A stretch of DNA of 46,540 nucleotides from JBEIFW01 sp046081125 (GTDB lineage: Bacteria > Actinomycetota > Acidimicrobiia > Acidimicrobiales > Ilumatobacteraceae). Position numbers and translations under genes: made by a program. Position 1 is the stretch's first letter, and each line of letters starts with the position of its first letter. The stretch is taken from assembly GCA_046081125.1 (NCBI GenBank), contig JBJTVH010000107.1, positions 1-46,540 of the forward strand, read 5' to 3'. Positions 32,636 through 42,273 of this stretch are shown here, in pieces. Below the pieces are notes generated by a model. The model saw only the letters and a program-made list of their open reading frames with translations. It had not been told where the DNA came from and searched no databases.

Positions 32636-35106
32636 CCGGCCGGCTGCGATTCGGCCTCGGCGGGGATCACGCCGGCCTCGGCGAGTCCTTCGATCTCTTC
32701 CTCGGGTAGGCCGAGCCACTCGTGCAAGACTGCATGCGTATCGGCGCCGAGGCATGGGGCGGCACGGCCGACGACCATCGGTGACCGGTCGGCCGACCAG
32801 GCGGCACCCGGCAGGGGCTTCACACCGACCGCCGGATGATCGTGACGCGTGAAGAAGTGGCGGGCGGCGAGCACCGGGGAGGCGGCGACGTCGGGCATGT
32901 GTGCCACGGCTTCCGCCAGGACCCCTGCGGTGCGCAGCGTCGTCGCCGCCTCCGCCGGCGAGCGGTCGGTCGTCCAGCTCGTGAGCAGGATGTCCAGCTC
33001 GTCGACGTGCGCGCGCCGGTCGGCGACCGTGGCGAACCTCGGGTCTGCCGCCAGCTCCGGCCGTCCGATCGCGGCGGCCAGCCGACGGAACGCACCATCG
33101 TCGGTCACGGCGATCGCCACCCACTCGTACTCGCCTCGGCAGCGGTAGACGTCATGGGGGGCGAAGCGCTCGTCCCGGTTTCCGATGACCGGAGGCGGGC
33201 GACCCTCGACCCCCTGGTAGAGCACCGGCCACGGGAACGCGGCCACCGATGCTTCGAGCATGGAGCACTCGACGCGCTCGCCTCGGCCAGTACGGCGGGC
33301 CCGGCGCAGCGCAGCGAGCGTGGCGATCGCCGCATGGAACCCGGCGCAGGGATCCGGGAGGGACATCGGAAAGTCGGTCGGACCGCCACTGGGCCGACCG
33401 TTGCTCGACGCGACGCCGCTGAGCGCGTCGATGATCGAGCCGTAGGCCATGCGATCCCGTTCGGGCCCGTCCTCGCCGAAGCCCGTCATCGACACCGCCA
33501 CGATCCTCGGGTTGAGCTTCCGGAGCGAGTCGTACGGGAACCCGAGGCGGGCGAGCGTGCCGGCCCGGCGGTTGTCGATCACCACGTCGGCATCGCTCAA
33601 CAGGCCGCGCAGGACCGCCACGCCGTCGGGATGGTGCAGGTCGACGACCATCGATCGCTTCCCTTGGTTGTACAGGTTGAAGTAGCCGGATCGGTCCGGG
33701 CCGGGACGGTCGTCGGCCCACGGGCCGAGTTGCCGGGTGACGTCGAGCCGTTCCGCCGATTCGATCTTCACCACCTCGGCGCCGAGATGGGCGAGCAGCA
33801 GCGACGCGTACGGTCCGGCCCACACCCAGGTGAGGTCCACGACGCGTACGCCGGCGAGCGGCGGCGGCACCGTGGTGCGGCGCGCGGGCTCGCCCGCCAC
33901 CGACCGGGCGGGGGGAGGTGGTGCCCAGTCGGTGGCGGCGCGACCCGTGTGCCCGCCCAACTGCGGCGGCGCGCCGCGTCGGGGGCGAGCGGTGGAGTGA
34001 TAGCGCCAGGGGACGCCAGGAACGGTCAGCGTGGTCCGCTTCCCGTCCACGTCGACCGGCACCTGATCGAAGAACCGCCGAGCGGCCAGGTGGTCCCAGG
34101 CGAGCAGGTCGGCGGCGGTGTGGATCCGGGCAGCAGCGACGCCGAGCCGGTGGCACCCGGCGAGCAGTTCGTCGGTGCTACGCCCGGCGACGGCCTCGCT
34201 CACGAGCGGGTCGAGCACGTCCATCGCCTCGATGCGTTGCGCATTGGACGCGAACAGCTCGAGCGTCCCCCAATCGGGGTTGCCGAGCAGTTCGACGAAC
34301 GCCCGCCACTGGCTGTCCTCGGTGACCTGGACCAGGAGCGTCCCGTCGAGGCAGCGGTAGAAGCCCCAGGGGGCCACCCCACGCCGGCCGTTGTGGACCG
34401 GGGCCACCCCGCTGTAGCTCCAGGTGGCGAGCGCGGTGGCGAGGATCGAGGCGACCGCCGCCTGGGCCGACACGTCGATGCGCTGACCGAGCCCGCTGCG
34501 GTCGCGCTCGAACAGTGCGCCGAGCACGGCGACGACTGCGTCGCCTGCGGTGTGAACCGAGGCGAGCTCGCCCCGGTACCGCAGCGGGCTGGCGTCCGGT
34601 CCGCTCGGCTCCGTGGAGTTCACCGAGAGCAGCCCACCTGCGGCGAGTGCCAGCAGGTCGCTCATCCCCGCCGGTCGGTCGTCCGCTCGGTTGATCCGGC
34701 CGTAGGTCGACAGGTCGGCGACGATCAGCCCGGGATTGGCGGCGCAGGCTCGAGCCACGGCCAGATCGTCGAGCCAGTCGTGACCGTTCTCGCTCGACCG
34801 CAGGACGACATCGGCGCGACCGGCGGCCGCTTCGAGCGACCGCCCGGCCTCGGGTGAGCCGACGTCGACGACCATCGAGGACTTCCCGGCGGCGAAGAAC
34901 CCGAACGCACCGCTGCGTTCGGGTCCGGCCACACCGCCGAGGAACGGGCCGATCCGCCGGAGCGGATGCCCGGTCACGTCCTCGACGACGAGCACGTCGG
35001 CGCCGAGGTCGGCCAGGAGCCGACCGGCGTACGCCGACGCAAGGGTGTCGCCGCATTCGAGGACCCGGAGGCCGACCAGCGGGGGCCGCCGTCGAGGACT
35101 GGCCAT
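32632..35106 (-). CDS. Tandem CaiB/BaiF (family III) CoA-transferase, two-domain fusion
   Basis: The 824-residue protein holds two family III CoA-transferase halves. The first (about 1-400) begins LVGLRVLECGDTLASAYAGR; the second begins LAGVRVVDLTWVWAGPYASL. The second half keeps the catalytic-Asp site (SLPDPCAGFHAAIATLAALR); in the first the aligned stretch is ELASVHTAGDAVVAVLGALF, where Ser, or Glu in a shifted alignment, replaces Asp, so that half may be inactive. It should transfer CoA between acyl-CoA and a free acid. It follows the HpaB-type gene by 12 bases and is the last gene of that operon. Confidence 0.92.
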   Translation of the reverse strand: MASPRRRPPLVGLRVLECGDTLASAYAGRLLADLGADVLVVEDVTGHPLRRIGPFLGGVAGPERSGAFGFFAAGKSSMVVDVGSPEAGRSLEAAAGRADVVLRSSENGHDWLDDLAVARACAANPGLIVADLSTYGRINRADDRPAGMSDLLALAAGGLLSVNSTEPSGPDASPLRYRGELASVHTAGDAVVAVLGALFERDRSGLGQRIDVSAQAAVASILATALATWSYSGVAPVHNGRRGVAPWGFYRCLDGTLLVQVTEDSQWRAFVELLGNPDWGTLELFASNAQRIEAMDVLDPLVSEAVAGRSTDELLAGCHRLGVAAARIHTAADLLAWDHLAARRFFDQVPVDVDGKRTTLTVPGVPWRYHSTARPRRGAPPQLGGHTGRAATDWAPPPPARSVAGEPARRTTVPPPLAGVRVVDLTWVWAGPYASLLLAHLGAEVVKIESAERLDVTRQLGPWADDRPGPDRSGYFNLYNQGKRSMVVDLHHPDGVAVLRGLLSDADVVIDNRRAGTLARLGFPYDSLRKLNPRIVAVSMTGFGEDGPERDRMAYGSIIDALSGVASSNGRPSGGPTDFPMSLPDPCAGFHAAIATLAALRRARRTGRGERVECSMLEASVAAFPWPVLYQGVEGRPPPVIGNRDERFAPHDVYRCRGEYEWVAIAVTDDGAFRRLAAAIGRPELAADPRFATVADRRAHVDELDILLTSWTTDRSPAEAATTLRTAGVLAEAVAHMPDVAASPVLAARHFFTRHDHPAVGVKPLPGAAWSADRSPMVVGRAAPCLGADTHAVLHEWLGLPEEEIEGLAEAGVIPAEAESQPAG

Positions 35107-35118
35107 GGCGTCCGACGC

Positions 35119-36513
35119 TCAGTGGCCGTGGCCCTCGGCCAGTCCGGCAGCCACCAGCGCCTTGGCCTTGGCCGCATTGAGGTCGTAGTGCTTGCGCGTC
35201 ACGATCCGCTGCGCGTAGAGCCCGCCACCGGCCTGGATGTTCGTGACGGCCTTCCAGCCGCCGAAGGAATCCGCCGTGAGGTCGCGGATCGCGTGGAACA
35301 GCCGGGTGCGGTACTCGCCGTCGAAGGCCGGGTTCGCGGTCATGTACTTCTTGGCGAGCGAACCGACCTCGGCACTCTCGAGATCCGCCACCGACGGTGC
35401 GGTCACCACGGCCCCGCCGGCGATGTCGTGCAGGTGCCGGACCATGAGGCTGTAGTTGGCGGCACCGGTGTACTTGCCGGCGTTGGTGTACAGCTCGTCG
35501 GGGAACATGGCGCCGAACGGGCCGGCCTTGGAGTGCGTGAGGCACGCCTCGAGGCAGGCCCGCACCACGGTGGCGTGGATGATCATCTCGGAGATCTTCT
35601 CCTTGACGTGCGCCTCCCCGGCCAGACCGTTCGCCTCGGCGATCAGCTGCGCGAGTCCCACCAGGAGATCGGCGCCGTCGGCCATGGACGACAGGCCGCC
35701 GAGTCGTTCCCACAAACCGAGGGAGTGGGCGAACACCGCGGCGTGGGCAACCTCGCCGTTCAGGAAGATCCGCTCGTTCGGCACGAACACGTCGTCGAGG
35801 ATCACGAACCCTTCCGGGTAGTGGTTGCTCCCCGATGCCGGGAAATCCCGGGTGTCGGCATGCCGTGGCGCGTAGGTGGTGTTGATGACCTTCACCCCAG
35901 GCGCGTTGACGGGGATCATCGCCGCGATGGCGTAGTCCTCTTCACCGGTCTTCATCGCCTTGGTCGGGATCGTCATCAACTCGTGCCCGAGCGACGCCCC
36001 GGTGATGTGAAGCTTCGCCCCGCGCACGACGACGCCGTCGCGCTGGCGGTCGACTACGCGGACGTAGGAGTCCGGATCCTCCTGCTTGCTCGGCGCCCGC
36101 GACCGATCGCCCTTGGCGTCGGTGATGCACTGCGTGATCCGGATGTCGTTGGCCTGCGCTTCGTCCATGAAGGCCTGCATCGGCTCGATGTACTGCGGCG
36201 CATGGTCCTTGAGGCGGCCGCACACGGTGGCCAACGTCATGATCGACGTGTAGGTGACGTGGCTCATCATCCCCGACTGGTGCACCAGGTCGACCTTGGC
36301 GCGCAGCTCGTCGGGGGTGCTGGGCACGCCGGCCAGCGGGCTGCGGCCGTCGACGGCACGGGCCAGCATCCAGTCGTACCCGTCCGCGCAGTGCTGCACG
36401 GCCGGACCGAGGAAACGGTGCCGGGGCAGGTCGTCGACCTTTTCGCCCTCGAAGTAGGTCGCTCGCCCATCGAAGAGCGATGCCTTGTACTGCTCGCCGG
36501 TCATCAGTGCCAT
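35119..36513 (-). CDS. HpaB/AbfD-fold flavoprotein lacking the iron-sulfur ligands
   Basis: The 464-residue protein belongs to the family of 4-hydroxyphenylacetate 3-hydroxylase and 4-hydroxybutyryl-CoA dehydratase (AbfD). Family stretches are MTGEQYKASLFDGRATYFEG, DAKGDRSRAPSKQEDPDSYV and DGVVVRGAKLHITGASLGHE. By recall-based alignment, AbfD's [4Fe-4S] ligands are absent, so it is more likely a flavin monooxygenase or dehydrogenase. Its position before a CoA-transferase suggests a CoA-linked ring or acid pathway. ATG 36513 follows GGAGGG by 8 bases. An operator-like sequence lies about 62 bases upstream. Confidence 0.88.
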   Translation of the reverse strand: MALMTGEQYKASLFDGRATYFEGEKVDDLPRHRFLGPAVQHCADGYDWMLARAVDGRSPLAGVPSTPDELRAKVDLVHQSGMMSHVTYTSIMTLATVCGRLKDHAPQYIEPMQAFMDEAQANDIRITQCITDAKGDRSRAPSKQEDPDSYVRVVDRQRDGVVVRGAKLHITGASLGHELMTIPTKAMKTGEEDYAIAAMIPVNAPGVKVINTTYAPRHADTRDFPASGSNHYPEGFVILDDVFVPNERIFLNGEVAHAAVFAHSLGLWERLGGLSSMADGADLLVGLAQLIAEANGLAGEAHVKEKISEMIIHATVVRACLEACLTHSKAGPFGAMFPDELYTNAGKYTGAANYSLMVRHLHDIAGGAVVTAPSVADLESAEVGSLAKKYMTANPAFDGEYRTRLFHAIRDLTADSFGGWKAVTNIQAGGGLYAQRIVTRKHYDLNAAKAKALVAAGLAEGHGH

Positions 36514-36574
36514 AGTCGCGGCCCTCCGTCGTGCCGTCGGGCGCCCCTCACGCCCGATCAGGTCTTGCACTATC

Positions 36575-36594
36575 TATCAAACGGACGGTAGACA
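36575..36594 (-). promoter_or_regulatory. Operator-like site A in the divergent intergenic region
   Basis: On the minus strand the site reads TGTCTACCGTCCGTTTGATA. Site B upstream of the acyl-CoA dehydrogenase (45957-45976) agrees at 17 of 20 positions. The site lies between the HpaB-type gene (start 36513) and the substrate-binding protein gene (start 36728), so it could control both directions. The rest of the 214-base gap shows no other clear element. A TetR-family repressor is the best guess for the ligand. Confidence 0.6.
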
Positions 36595-36727
36595 AACCAG
36601 CGAGGGGAACAGCCGTCGTTCGGGCTCGTCATGCCGCGCTGCGCGGTGGTCGAGTGCGCCATCACGGGTGCCCTTGCCGCGCCCGCCCGGGCGCATCAGC
36701 ACGCCGATTTCACCCAGGGGGATCCCG

Positions 36728-38491
36728 ATGGCCGACCACGACGACCCGGTCCGATACCACCACGACGAGTCCATGCCGCCGATCGAGCCGGGCACGTTCG
36801 GCTTCGGCGGTCTGTCCCGCCGCACGCTGCTCGCCGGTGGCGGCGCACTCGCCCTCGGGGCGCTGCTGGCCGCGTGCGGTGACGACAGCACCGCCACGAC
36901 GACGACCGGAGCGACGACCACCGGAGCACCGACGTCGGCCAACACGATCCCGGGCAGCACGGCCACACCCACGACCACCTCGGCGACCACCACGACCGCG
37001 GCCTCCCGGCCCGAGGCCAAGACCGAGACGCTCACGATCGCCGTGCCGAGCCTCCAGGAAGCCAACGTCGATCCTCACTTTGCGACCGGTGGTCTGATCT
37101 TCCCGTTGCGCGACGCGATCGGCGAGTTCCTGTACGCCCAGAACCTCAAGGGCCAGTTCGTGCCCAGCCTCGCCACCGGCTACACGTTGTCGGACGACAA
37201 GCTGAAGTGGACCTTCAAGCTGCGCGCCGGGGTCAAGCACCACGACGGCACGGAATTCACGGCGACCGACATCAAGACCTCGATCGACCGCATCCTCCAG
37301 GGTGCCGATTTCACCCACTTGGCGAACTTCAAGGCCCAGGTCGCGGGCGCCAACGTGATCGACCCGCAGACGGTCGAGATCCTCACCAAGACGCCGTACG
37401 CCACGCTTGTGGTCGACATGCCGATGCCGATCTCGACCGAGTACTTCAAGAAGGTCGGCGACGCAGAGTTCCGCAAGAAGCCGGTCGCCTGCGGCCCGTG
37501 GAAGTTCGTGTCGCAGGAACTCAACCAGAACGTGAAGTACGAGCGTCACGACGCCTACTTCGATCCGGCCCGCCGGCCCAACTGGAAGAAGCTCGTCTAC
37601 GCGATCGTGCCCGAGGAATCGGCTCGCGTCGCCGGTCTGAAGACCGGCACGATCGACATCGCCTTCGGCCTCACGGCGACCACCGCCGACGGATTCAAGG
37701 GCGAGTCGAACTTCAAGATCAACGAGGTGCCGAACACCGGCACCGGTTACTGCATGATGTACGACAACAATTACCCGGACCAGCCCTCGCCGCTGAAGGA
37801 CCAGAAGGTTCGTATGGCGCTGATGATGGCCATCGACCGGGCGGCCATCGCGAAGACGCTCTACAAGGGCTACGCCCGGGTTCCCACGAGCAACTTCCCG
37901 ACGATCACCCCCGGGTTCAACCCCGACCGCAAGGCCGTTCCCTACGACCCGGACGGCGCGAAGAAGCTCCTCGCCGAGGCCGGACAGTCGAACCTGTCCA
38001 TCACGCTCAACACCTACACCGCCACGTCGACCGTGCCCGACATCCAGAAGCTCGCCGAGACGATCATCGCCTTCTGGGGCCAGATCGGCGTCAAGGCCAC
38101 CTTGAACGCCGTGGAGACCGCCACGTTCCTGCCGCAGTGGCGGGCGAAGAACGTGATCAAGGGTGCGGCGATGATCGCGGGTCCGTCGAGCTTCTACGTC
38201 GAGCCGATCCGCATGCTGGGCAACTCGTTCTTCTCGTCCCGGGCGCCGTACACCACGATCACCGGCGACAAGAAGATCGACGACCTCGTCGATCAGATCA
38301 ACGCCGAGATGGACGCCACCAAGCGCGCTGCGCTCGGCCGCCAGGCGGTGGACTACCTCGACGACCAGCTGTTCGGGTTGCCGATCGTCACGGTGTCGTC
38401 GCTGGTGGTCAGCGGCCCGAACGTGATGTCGTTCACCACGATCGAGGCCAACCCCTACGCCGGCCCCACGTCCTGGATCGTCGCAAAGTAG
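36728..38491 (+). CDS. ABC importer substrate-binding lipoprotein (peptide/nickel/opine type, Tat-exported)
   Basis: The 587-residue family 5 solute-binding protein has a twin-arginine signal SRRTLLAGGGALALGALLAAC (Arg31-Arg32, lipidated Cys50), a Thr-rich tether (about 54-95) and the SBP_bac_5 fold: LSDDKLKWTFKLRAGVKHHD, TATDIKTSIDRIL, NPDRKAVPYDPDGAKKLLAE and ADQPS-type pocket loops. Tat export implies folding before secretion. An AGGGGG site precedes the ATG. First gene of a five-gene import operon; substrate unknown. Confidence 0.95.
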   Translation: MADHDDPVRYHHDESMPPIEPGTFGFGGLSRRTLLAGGGALALGALLAACGDDSTATTTTGATTTGAPTSANTIPGSTATPTTTSATTTTAASRPEAKTETLTIAVPSLQEANVDPHFATGGLIFPLRDAIGEFLYAQNLKGQFVPSLATGYTLSDDKLKWTFKLRAGVKHHDGTEFTATDIKTSIDRILQGADFTHLANFKAQVAGANVIDPQTVEILTKTPYATLVVDMPMPISTEYFKKVGDAEFRKKPVACGPWKFVSQELNQNVKYERHDAYFDPARRPNWKKLVYAIVPEESARVAGLKTGTIDIAFGLTATTADGFKGESNFKINEVPNTGTGYCMMYDNNYPDQPSPLKDQKVRMALMMAIDRAAIAKTLYKGYARVPTSNFPTITPGFNPDRKAVPYDPDGAKKLLAEAGQSNLSITLNTYTATSTVPDIQKLAETIIAFWGQIGVKATLNAVETATFLPQWRAKNVIKGAAMIAGPSSFYVEPIRMLGNSFFSSRAPYTTITGDKKIDDLVDQINAEMDATKRAALGRQAVDYLDDQLFGLPIVTVSSLVVSGPNVMSFTTIEANPYAGPTSWIVAK

Positions 38492-38497
38492 CGACCG

Positions 38498-39436
38498 ATG
38501 CCCCGGTACATCCTCGCCCGGCTGGGTCAGGCCGTCCTCGTCCTGTGGGTCGTTGCGACGGTGGTGTTCCTGCTCAGCCGGGCGAGCGGGGATGTCGCCG
38601 ATCTGCTGATCCCACAGGACGCCCCGCCCGAGACCAAGGCGCAGATCGAGGCCAATCTCGGACTCGATCGGCCGCTGTTCACGCAGTACACCTCGTACCT
38701 CGCCGACGTCGTCCGGGGCGATCTGGGGCAGTCCTTTTCGTACCGCACGGAAGTGTCCACCCTGCTCAAGACCGCGTTGCCCAAGACGCTGCAGCTCGGT
38801 GCCGCAGCGTTCTTGTTCGCGGCGACCTTCGGGGTCTCGATCGGGGTGCTCTCGGCGCTCAAGCCGGGGAGCTGGTTCGACAGCCTGGGCAAGGGACTGG
38901 CCCTGTTGGGCCAGTCCGTGCCCTCGTTCTTCCTCGGCATCTTGCTGGTGCTGTTCTTCGCCGTCCGAATGGGCTGGTTCCCCGCCTTCGGGTACGGCCT
39001 CGGTACGAACCTGATCTTGCCGGCCGTCACGCTGGGGGCCTACCCGCTCGCCTCGCTCACCCGGCTCACCCGGTCGGCGGTGATCGAGGTGTTGCGCAAG
39101 GACCACACGATGTTCATGCGCGCGAAGGGCGTGTCGATGGTGAGCCTGATCGTGCACACCCTCCGCAATGCCTCGCTCCCGGTGGTCACCCTCGCCGGAA
39201 TCCAACTGGGGGCGATGTTCTCGGGTGCGGTGATCGTCGAGACGCTGTACGCATGGCCCGGTATGGGCCAGGTGGCGATCCAGGCGATCAACGCCCGTGA
39301 CTACAACGTGGTGCAGGGCGTCGTGCTGGTGAACACCACGATCTTCGTGACCATCCTGTTGCTGGTCGACATCTCGTACGGCCTGCTCGATCCCCGGGTG
39401 AGGAGGCGTGGCCGTGGCGTCGCCACTGCAAGCTGA
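38498..39436 (+). CDS. ABC importer permease, OppB/DppB type
   Basis: The 312-residue protein opens MPRYILARLGQAVLVLWVVA, the OppB start, and has six membrane segments. The domain carries the loop LTRSAVIEVLRKDHTMFMRA KG, in which E-A-A-type contacts bind the ATPases, plus FSGAVIVETLYAWPGMGQVA, a family hallmark. It pairs with the OppC-type permease; their genes overlap. Confidence 0.95.
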   Translation: MPRYILARLGQAVLVLWVVATVVFLLSRASGDVADLLIPQDAPPETKAQIEANLGLDRPLFTQYTSYLADVVRGDLGQSFSYRTEVSTLLKTALPKTLQLGAAAFLFAATFGVSIGVLSALKPGSWFDSLGKGLALLGQSVPSFFLGILLVLFFAVRMGWFPAFGYGLGTNLILPAVTLGAYPLASLTRLTRSAVIEVLRKDHTMFMRAKGVSMVSLIVHTLRNASLPVVTLAGIQLGAMFSGAVIVETLYAWPGMGQVAIQAINARDYNVVQGVVLVNTTIFVTILLLVDISYGLLDPRVRRRGRGVATAS

Positions 39437-40313
39437 TCGTCCGTCCGTGGCGCGTCCGGCGTCGGGCCTGCGGTCCCGGCTGGCCAATCGGCGCCGTTGG
39501 AAGTACCCCTATTTCTCTGGAGGCGTCCTCGCGCTGTTCGTCCTCAGCGGGCTGATCGGCCCGCTGGTGGCCCCGGCGGAGCCCACCGGTATCGACCTTG
39601 CCAACGCGCTCAAGCCCCCGATCGGCTTCGGTGGCTCGTGGAGTCGTCCGCTCGGCACCGATGAACTCGGCCGGGACATCCTGAGCCGGCTGCTCGACGG
39701 TGCTCGCGTTGCGTTGATCGTCACGATCGCGGCCGTGGTCCTCGCCGGAGCAGTCGGCCTCGCCGTGGCGCTGATCTCGGGTTACCGGGGCGGTCGGATC
39801 GATGCGTTCCTGATGCGCACCACCGATGCGAGCATGGCGTTCCCGGTCATCCTGCTCGCGATCGTGATCGTCGGCATCTTCGGGGCCAGCACGTTGAACG
39901 TCGTCATCATCCTGACCGTCGCCGGCTGGCCCAGTTACGCACGGGTGTTGCGCAGCGAGGTCCTGCGCACGAAGACGATGGACTACGTGACGATGTCGCG
40001 GACCATGGGTGGCAACGGTCGTTGGGCCGTGCGTCGGCACATCCTGCCCAACATCCTGCCGACGATTCTCGTGCTCGTCAGCCTCCAGGTCGGCCTTGCG
40101 ATCATCGCCGAGGGCTCCCTTAGCTTCCTCGGGCTCGGCGTCCCCCCGCCCGCACCGTCGTGGGGACGGATGTTGTCCGACGGGCGGAAGTACCTCGACG
40201 AGGCCTGGTGGCTCCCGATCATGCCGGGCATTGCGCTCAGCCTCACGGTGCTCGCGTCGAACCTGCTCGGCGATTGGCTGCGCGTCAACAACGACCCCAC
40301 CACCAAGAGGTAG
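39414..40313 (+). CDS. ABC importer permease, OppC/DppC type
   Basis: The 299-residue protein has an N-terminal cytoplasmic stretch, a first helix (GGVLALFVLSGLIGPLVAPA), the OppC motif LGTDELGRDILSRLLDGARV, and the later permease helices with VRRHILPNILPTILVLVSLQ and EGSLSFLGLGVPPPAPSWGR. I chose GTG 39414 over GTG 39408 because AGGAGG (39401-39406) sits 7 bases before it and only 1 base before 39408. It overlaps the preceding permease gene by 23 bases. Confidence 0.95.
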   Translation: MASPLQADRPSVARPASGLRSRLANRRRWKYPYFSGGVLALFVLSGLIGPLVAPAEPTGIDLANALKPPIGFGGSWSRPLGTDELGRDILSRLLDGARVALIVTIAAVVLAGAVGLAVALISGYRGGRIDAFLMRTTDASMAFPVILLAIVIVGIFGASTLNVVIILTVAGWPSYARVLRSEVLRTKTMDYVTMSRTMGGNGRWAVRRHILPNILPTILVLVSLQVGLAIIAEGSLSFLGLGVPPPAPSWGRMLSDGRKYLDEAWWLPIMPGIALSLTVLASNLLGDWLRVNNDPTTKR

Positions 40314-40317
40314 CGCC

Positions 40318-41271
40318 GTGCTCGACGTGCAAGGCCTCCAGACCATCTACCTCGCCGGGGGACGCGATCCCATTCCGGCGGTGCGCGGCATCGATCTCCA
40401 CATCAAGTCCGGTTCGGCGACTGCGCTCGTGGGCGAATCGGGCTGTGGCAAGAGTACGGCGGCGTTGAGCATCATGCGCCTGATCCGCCGGCCGCTCGGG
40501 GACATCGTCGGCGGGAGCATCCGCCTCGACGACACCGAACTGCTGTCGCTCAGCCAGTCCGCGATGCGCAACGTGCTGCTGAACGAGATCGGCTACGTCC
40601 CCCAGGACCCGACCGTCGCCCTCGACCCGCTCTACACGGTGCGCTCGCAGATCGCGGACGTCTGCCCGCCGGCGTCGAAGCTCGAACGAGACGAGCGGAT
40701 GGTCGCCCTGCTCGAACGGCTCGGCGTGATCGACGCGCGCAAGCGACTCAAGAGCTACCCGCACGAGTTCTCCGGCGGGATGCGCCAGCGGGTCGCGATC
40801 GCCATCGCGCTCGCGAAGGACCCGGCGCTGCTCATCGCCGACGAACCCACCACGGCGCTCGACGTGACGACCCAGCTCGGGATCCTGCGGTTGCTCGACG
40901 AGATGCGCCGGGAGCGCGACCTCACGATGCTGTTCGTGACCCACGACCTCGCCGTCGCCCGCCTCGTGTGCCAGGAGGTGGCGGTCATGTACGGCGGCAT
41001 CGTGGTGGAGACCGGCCCCATCGGCACGATCATGGATCGTCCGCTGCATCCCTACAGCCGGGCGCTGCTCGATGCGGACTCCGGCAACGCCGAACCACAG
41101 TCCCGGCTGCGGGCGATCCCGGGTCAACCCCCGTCGCTCACGGCGATGCCGGCGGGGTGCCCGTTCGCGCCGCGCTGCCCACTCGCCGAGCCGGCCTGCT
41201 CCGACGCGGTCCCGGCCGTCGAGGTCCACGGAGCGGTGAAGGTTCGCTGCATCAAGGCAGGACAGTCATGA
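40318..41271 (+). CDS. ABC importer ATPase, OppD/DppD type
   Basis: The 317-residue ATPase has Walker A GESGCGKST (39-47), signature FSGGMRQRVAIAIAL, Walker B LLIADEPTTALDVT and His switch MLFVTHDLAVA. The C-terminal OppD/F tail ends in a four-cysteine cluster (GCPFAPRCPLAEPAC and C in VRCIK), which in some relatives binds an Fe-S cluster. GTG start 4 bases after the OppC-type stop; the stop overlaps the next gene by 4 bases. Confidence 0.95.
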   Translation: MLDVQGLQTIYLAGGRDPIPAVRGIDLHIKSGSATALVGESGCGKSTAALSIMRLIRRPLGDIVGGSIRLDDTELLSLSQSAMRNVLLNEIGYVPQDPTVALDPLYTVRSQIADVCPPASKLERDERMVALLERLGVIDARKRLKSYPHEFSGGMRQRVAIAIALAKDPALLIADEPTTALDVTTQLGILRLLDEMRRERDLTMLFVTHDLAVARLVCQEVAVMYGGIVVETGPIGTIMDRPLHPYSRALLDADSGNAEPQSRLRAIPGQPPSLTAMPAGCPFAPRCPLAEPACSDAVPAVEVHGAVKVRCIKAGQS

Positions 41272-42257
41272 ACGCCACCACGACGGCGGCCCGCACGGAG
41301 GTCGTGCTCGAGGCCCGCAGCGTCACCAAGGTGTACCAGGCCCCCGACGGGGGCACCGTCCATGCGCTCGACGATGTCGACGTCGTCGTGCGGCGCAGGC
41401 GCACGCTCGGACTCGTCGGGGAGTCGGGGAGCGGAAAGACGACCCTGACCCGCATGTTGCTTGCGCTCGAACGTCCGACGCGCGGCGACGTCGTGTTCGA
41501 GGGCACTCCGCTCGCCGGGATGTCGCCCACCGAGTTGCGCGGTTACCGGCACGGGGTGGCAGCGGTGTTCCAGAACCCGTACAGCTCGCTCAACCCCCGG
41601 ATGCGGATCTGGGATGCGATCACCGAGCAGGCGGCGATCGAGAAGTCGGCCGATCGCAAGGCGCGGCGGGGACGGGCGATGGAGTTACTCGAGCTCGTCG
41701 GTCTCGGGGTCACCGCCGCCGATCGCTACCCGCACCAGCTCTCCGGCGGTCAGCGCCAGCGGATCGCGATCGCCCGGGCCATCTCGTCGGAGCCCGAGGT
41801 GATCGTTCTCGACGAGCCGCTCTCGGCGCTCGACGTGTCGGTGAGCGCCCAGATCGTGAACCTGTTGCTCGACCTGCAGGATCGCCTCGGGGTCACCTAC
41901 GTGTTCGTGGGTCACGATCTCCGGCTCGTGCGCCACCTGTGCCACGAGGTCGCCGTCATGTACCGCGGCCGGATCGTCGAGCAGGGTCCCGCCGTCGAGG
42001 TTCTCGATGGGCCATCGCACCATTACACCGATGCGCTCGTCACGGCGTCCTCGCTCGAGTCCCTCGCCGACACCGACGACGCCGACACCAAGGCAGTCCC
42101 GCCCGATGGCAGCGCCGGTTGCCATTACCGCTTCCGTTGCAGCGCCCGCGACGACCAGTGCGACACGGTGACGCCGCCCCAGGCGATCGTGGACGATCGC
42201 CTGCTGCGCTGCCACCACCCATTGCGCGTGGTGGGGCGGCCGGCCCCCGCTGCGTGA
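41268..42257 (+). CDS. ABC importer ATPase, OppF/DppF type
   Basis: The 329-residue ATPase has Walker A GESGSGKTT (51-59), Q-loop AAVFQNPYSSLNPRMRI, signature LSGGQRQRIAIARAI and Walker B VIVLDEPLSALDVS. The C-terminal tail again carries spaced cysteines (GCHYRFRCSARDDQCD, then LRCHHPL). With OppD it forms the ATP-hydrolysing pair, so the full five-gene importer is present. The NPD-type gene follows after 16 bases. Confidence 0.95.
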   Translation: MNATTTAARTEVVLEARSVTKVYQAPDGGTVHALDDVDVVVRRRRTLGLVGESGSGKTTLTRMLLALERPTRGDVVFEGTPLAGMSPTELRGYRHGVAAVFQNPYSSLNPRMRIWDAITEQAAIEKSADRKARRGRAMELLELVGLGVTAADRYPHQLSGGQRQRIAIARAISSEPEVIVLDEPLSALDVSVSAQIVNLLLDLQDRLGVTYVFVGHDLRLVRHLCHEVAVMYRGRIVEQGPAVEVLDGPSHHYTDALVTASSLESLADTDDADTKAVPPDGSAGCHYRFRCSARDDQCDTVTPPQAIVDDRLLRCHHPLRVVGRPAPAA

Positions 42258-42273
42258 ACCCCGAGGAGCACCC

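Noticed and set aside
32636..32647. Palindrome AGCCGGCCGGCT as terminator between rmuC and the CoA-transferase gene
   Set aside because: It has no loop, lies inside the coding end of the minus-strand gene, and has no T-run.
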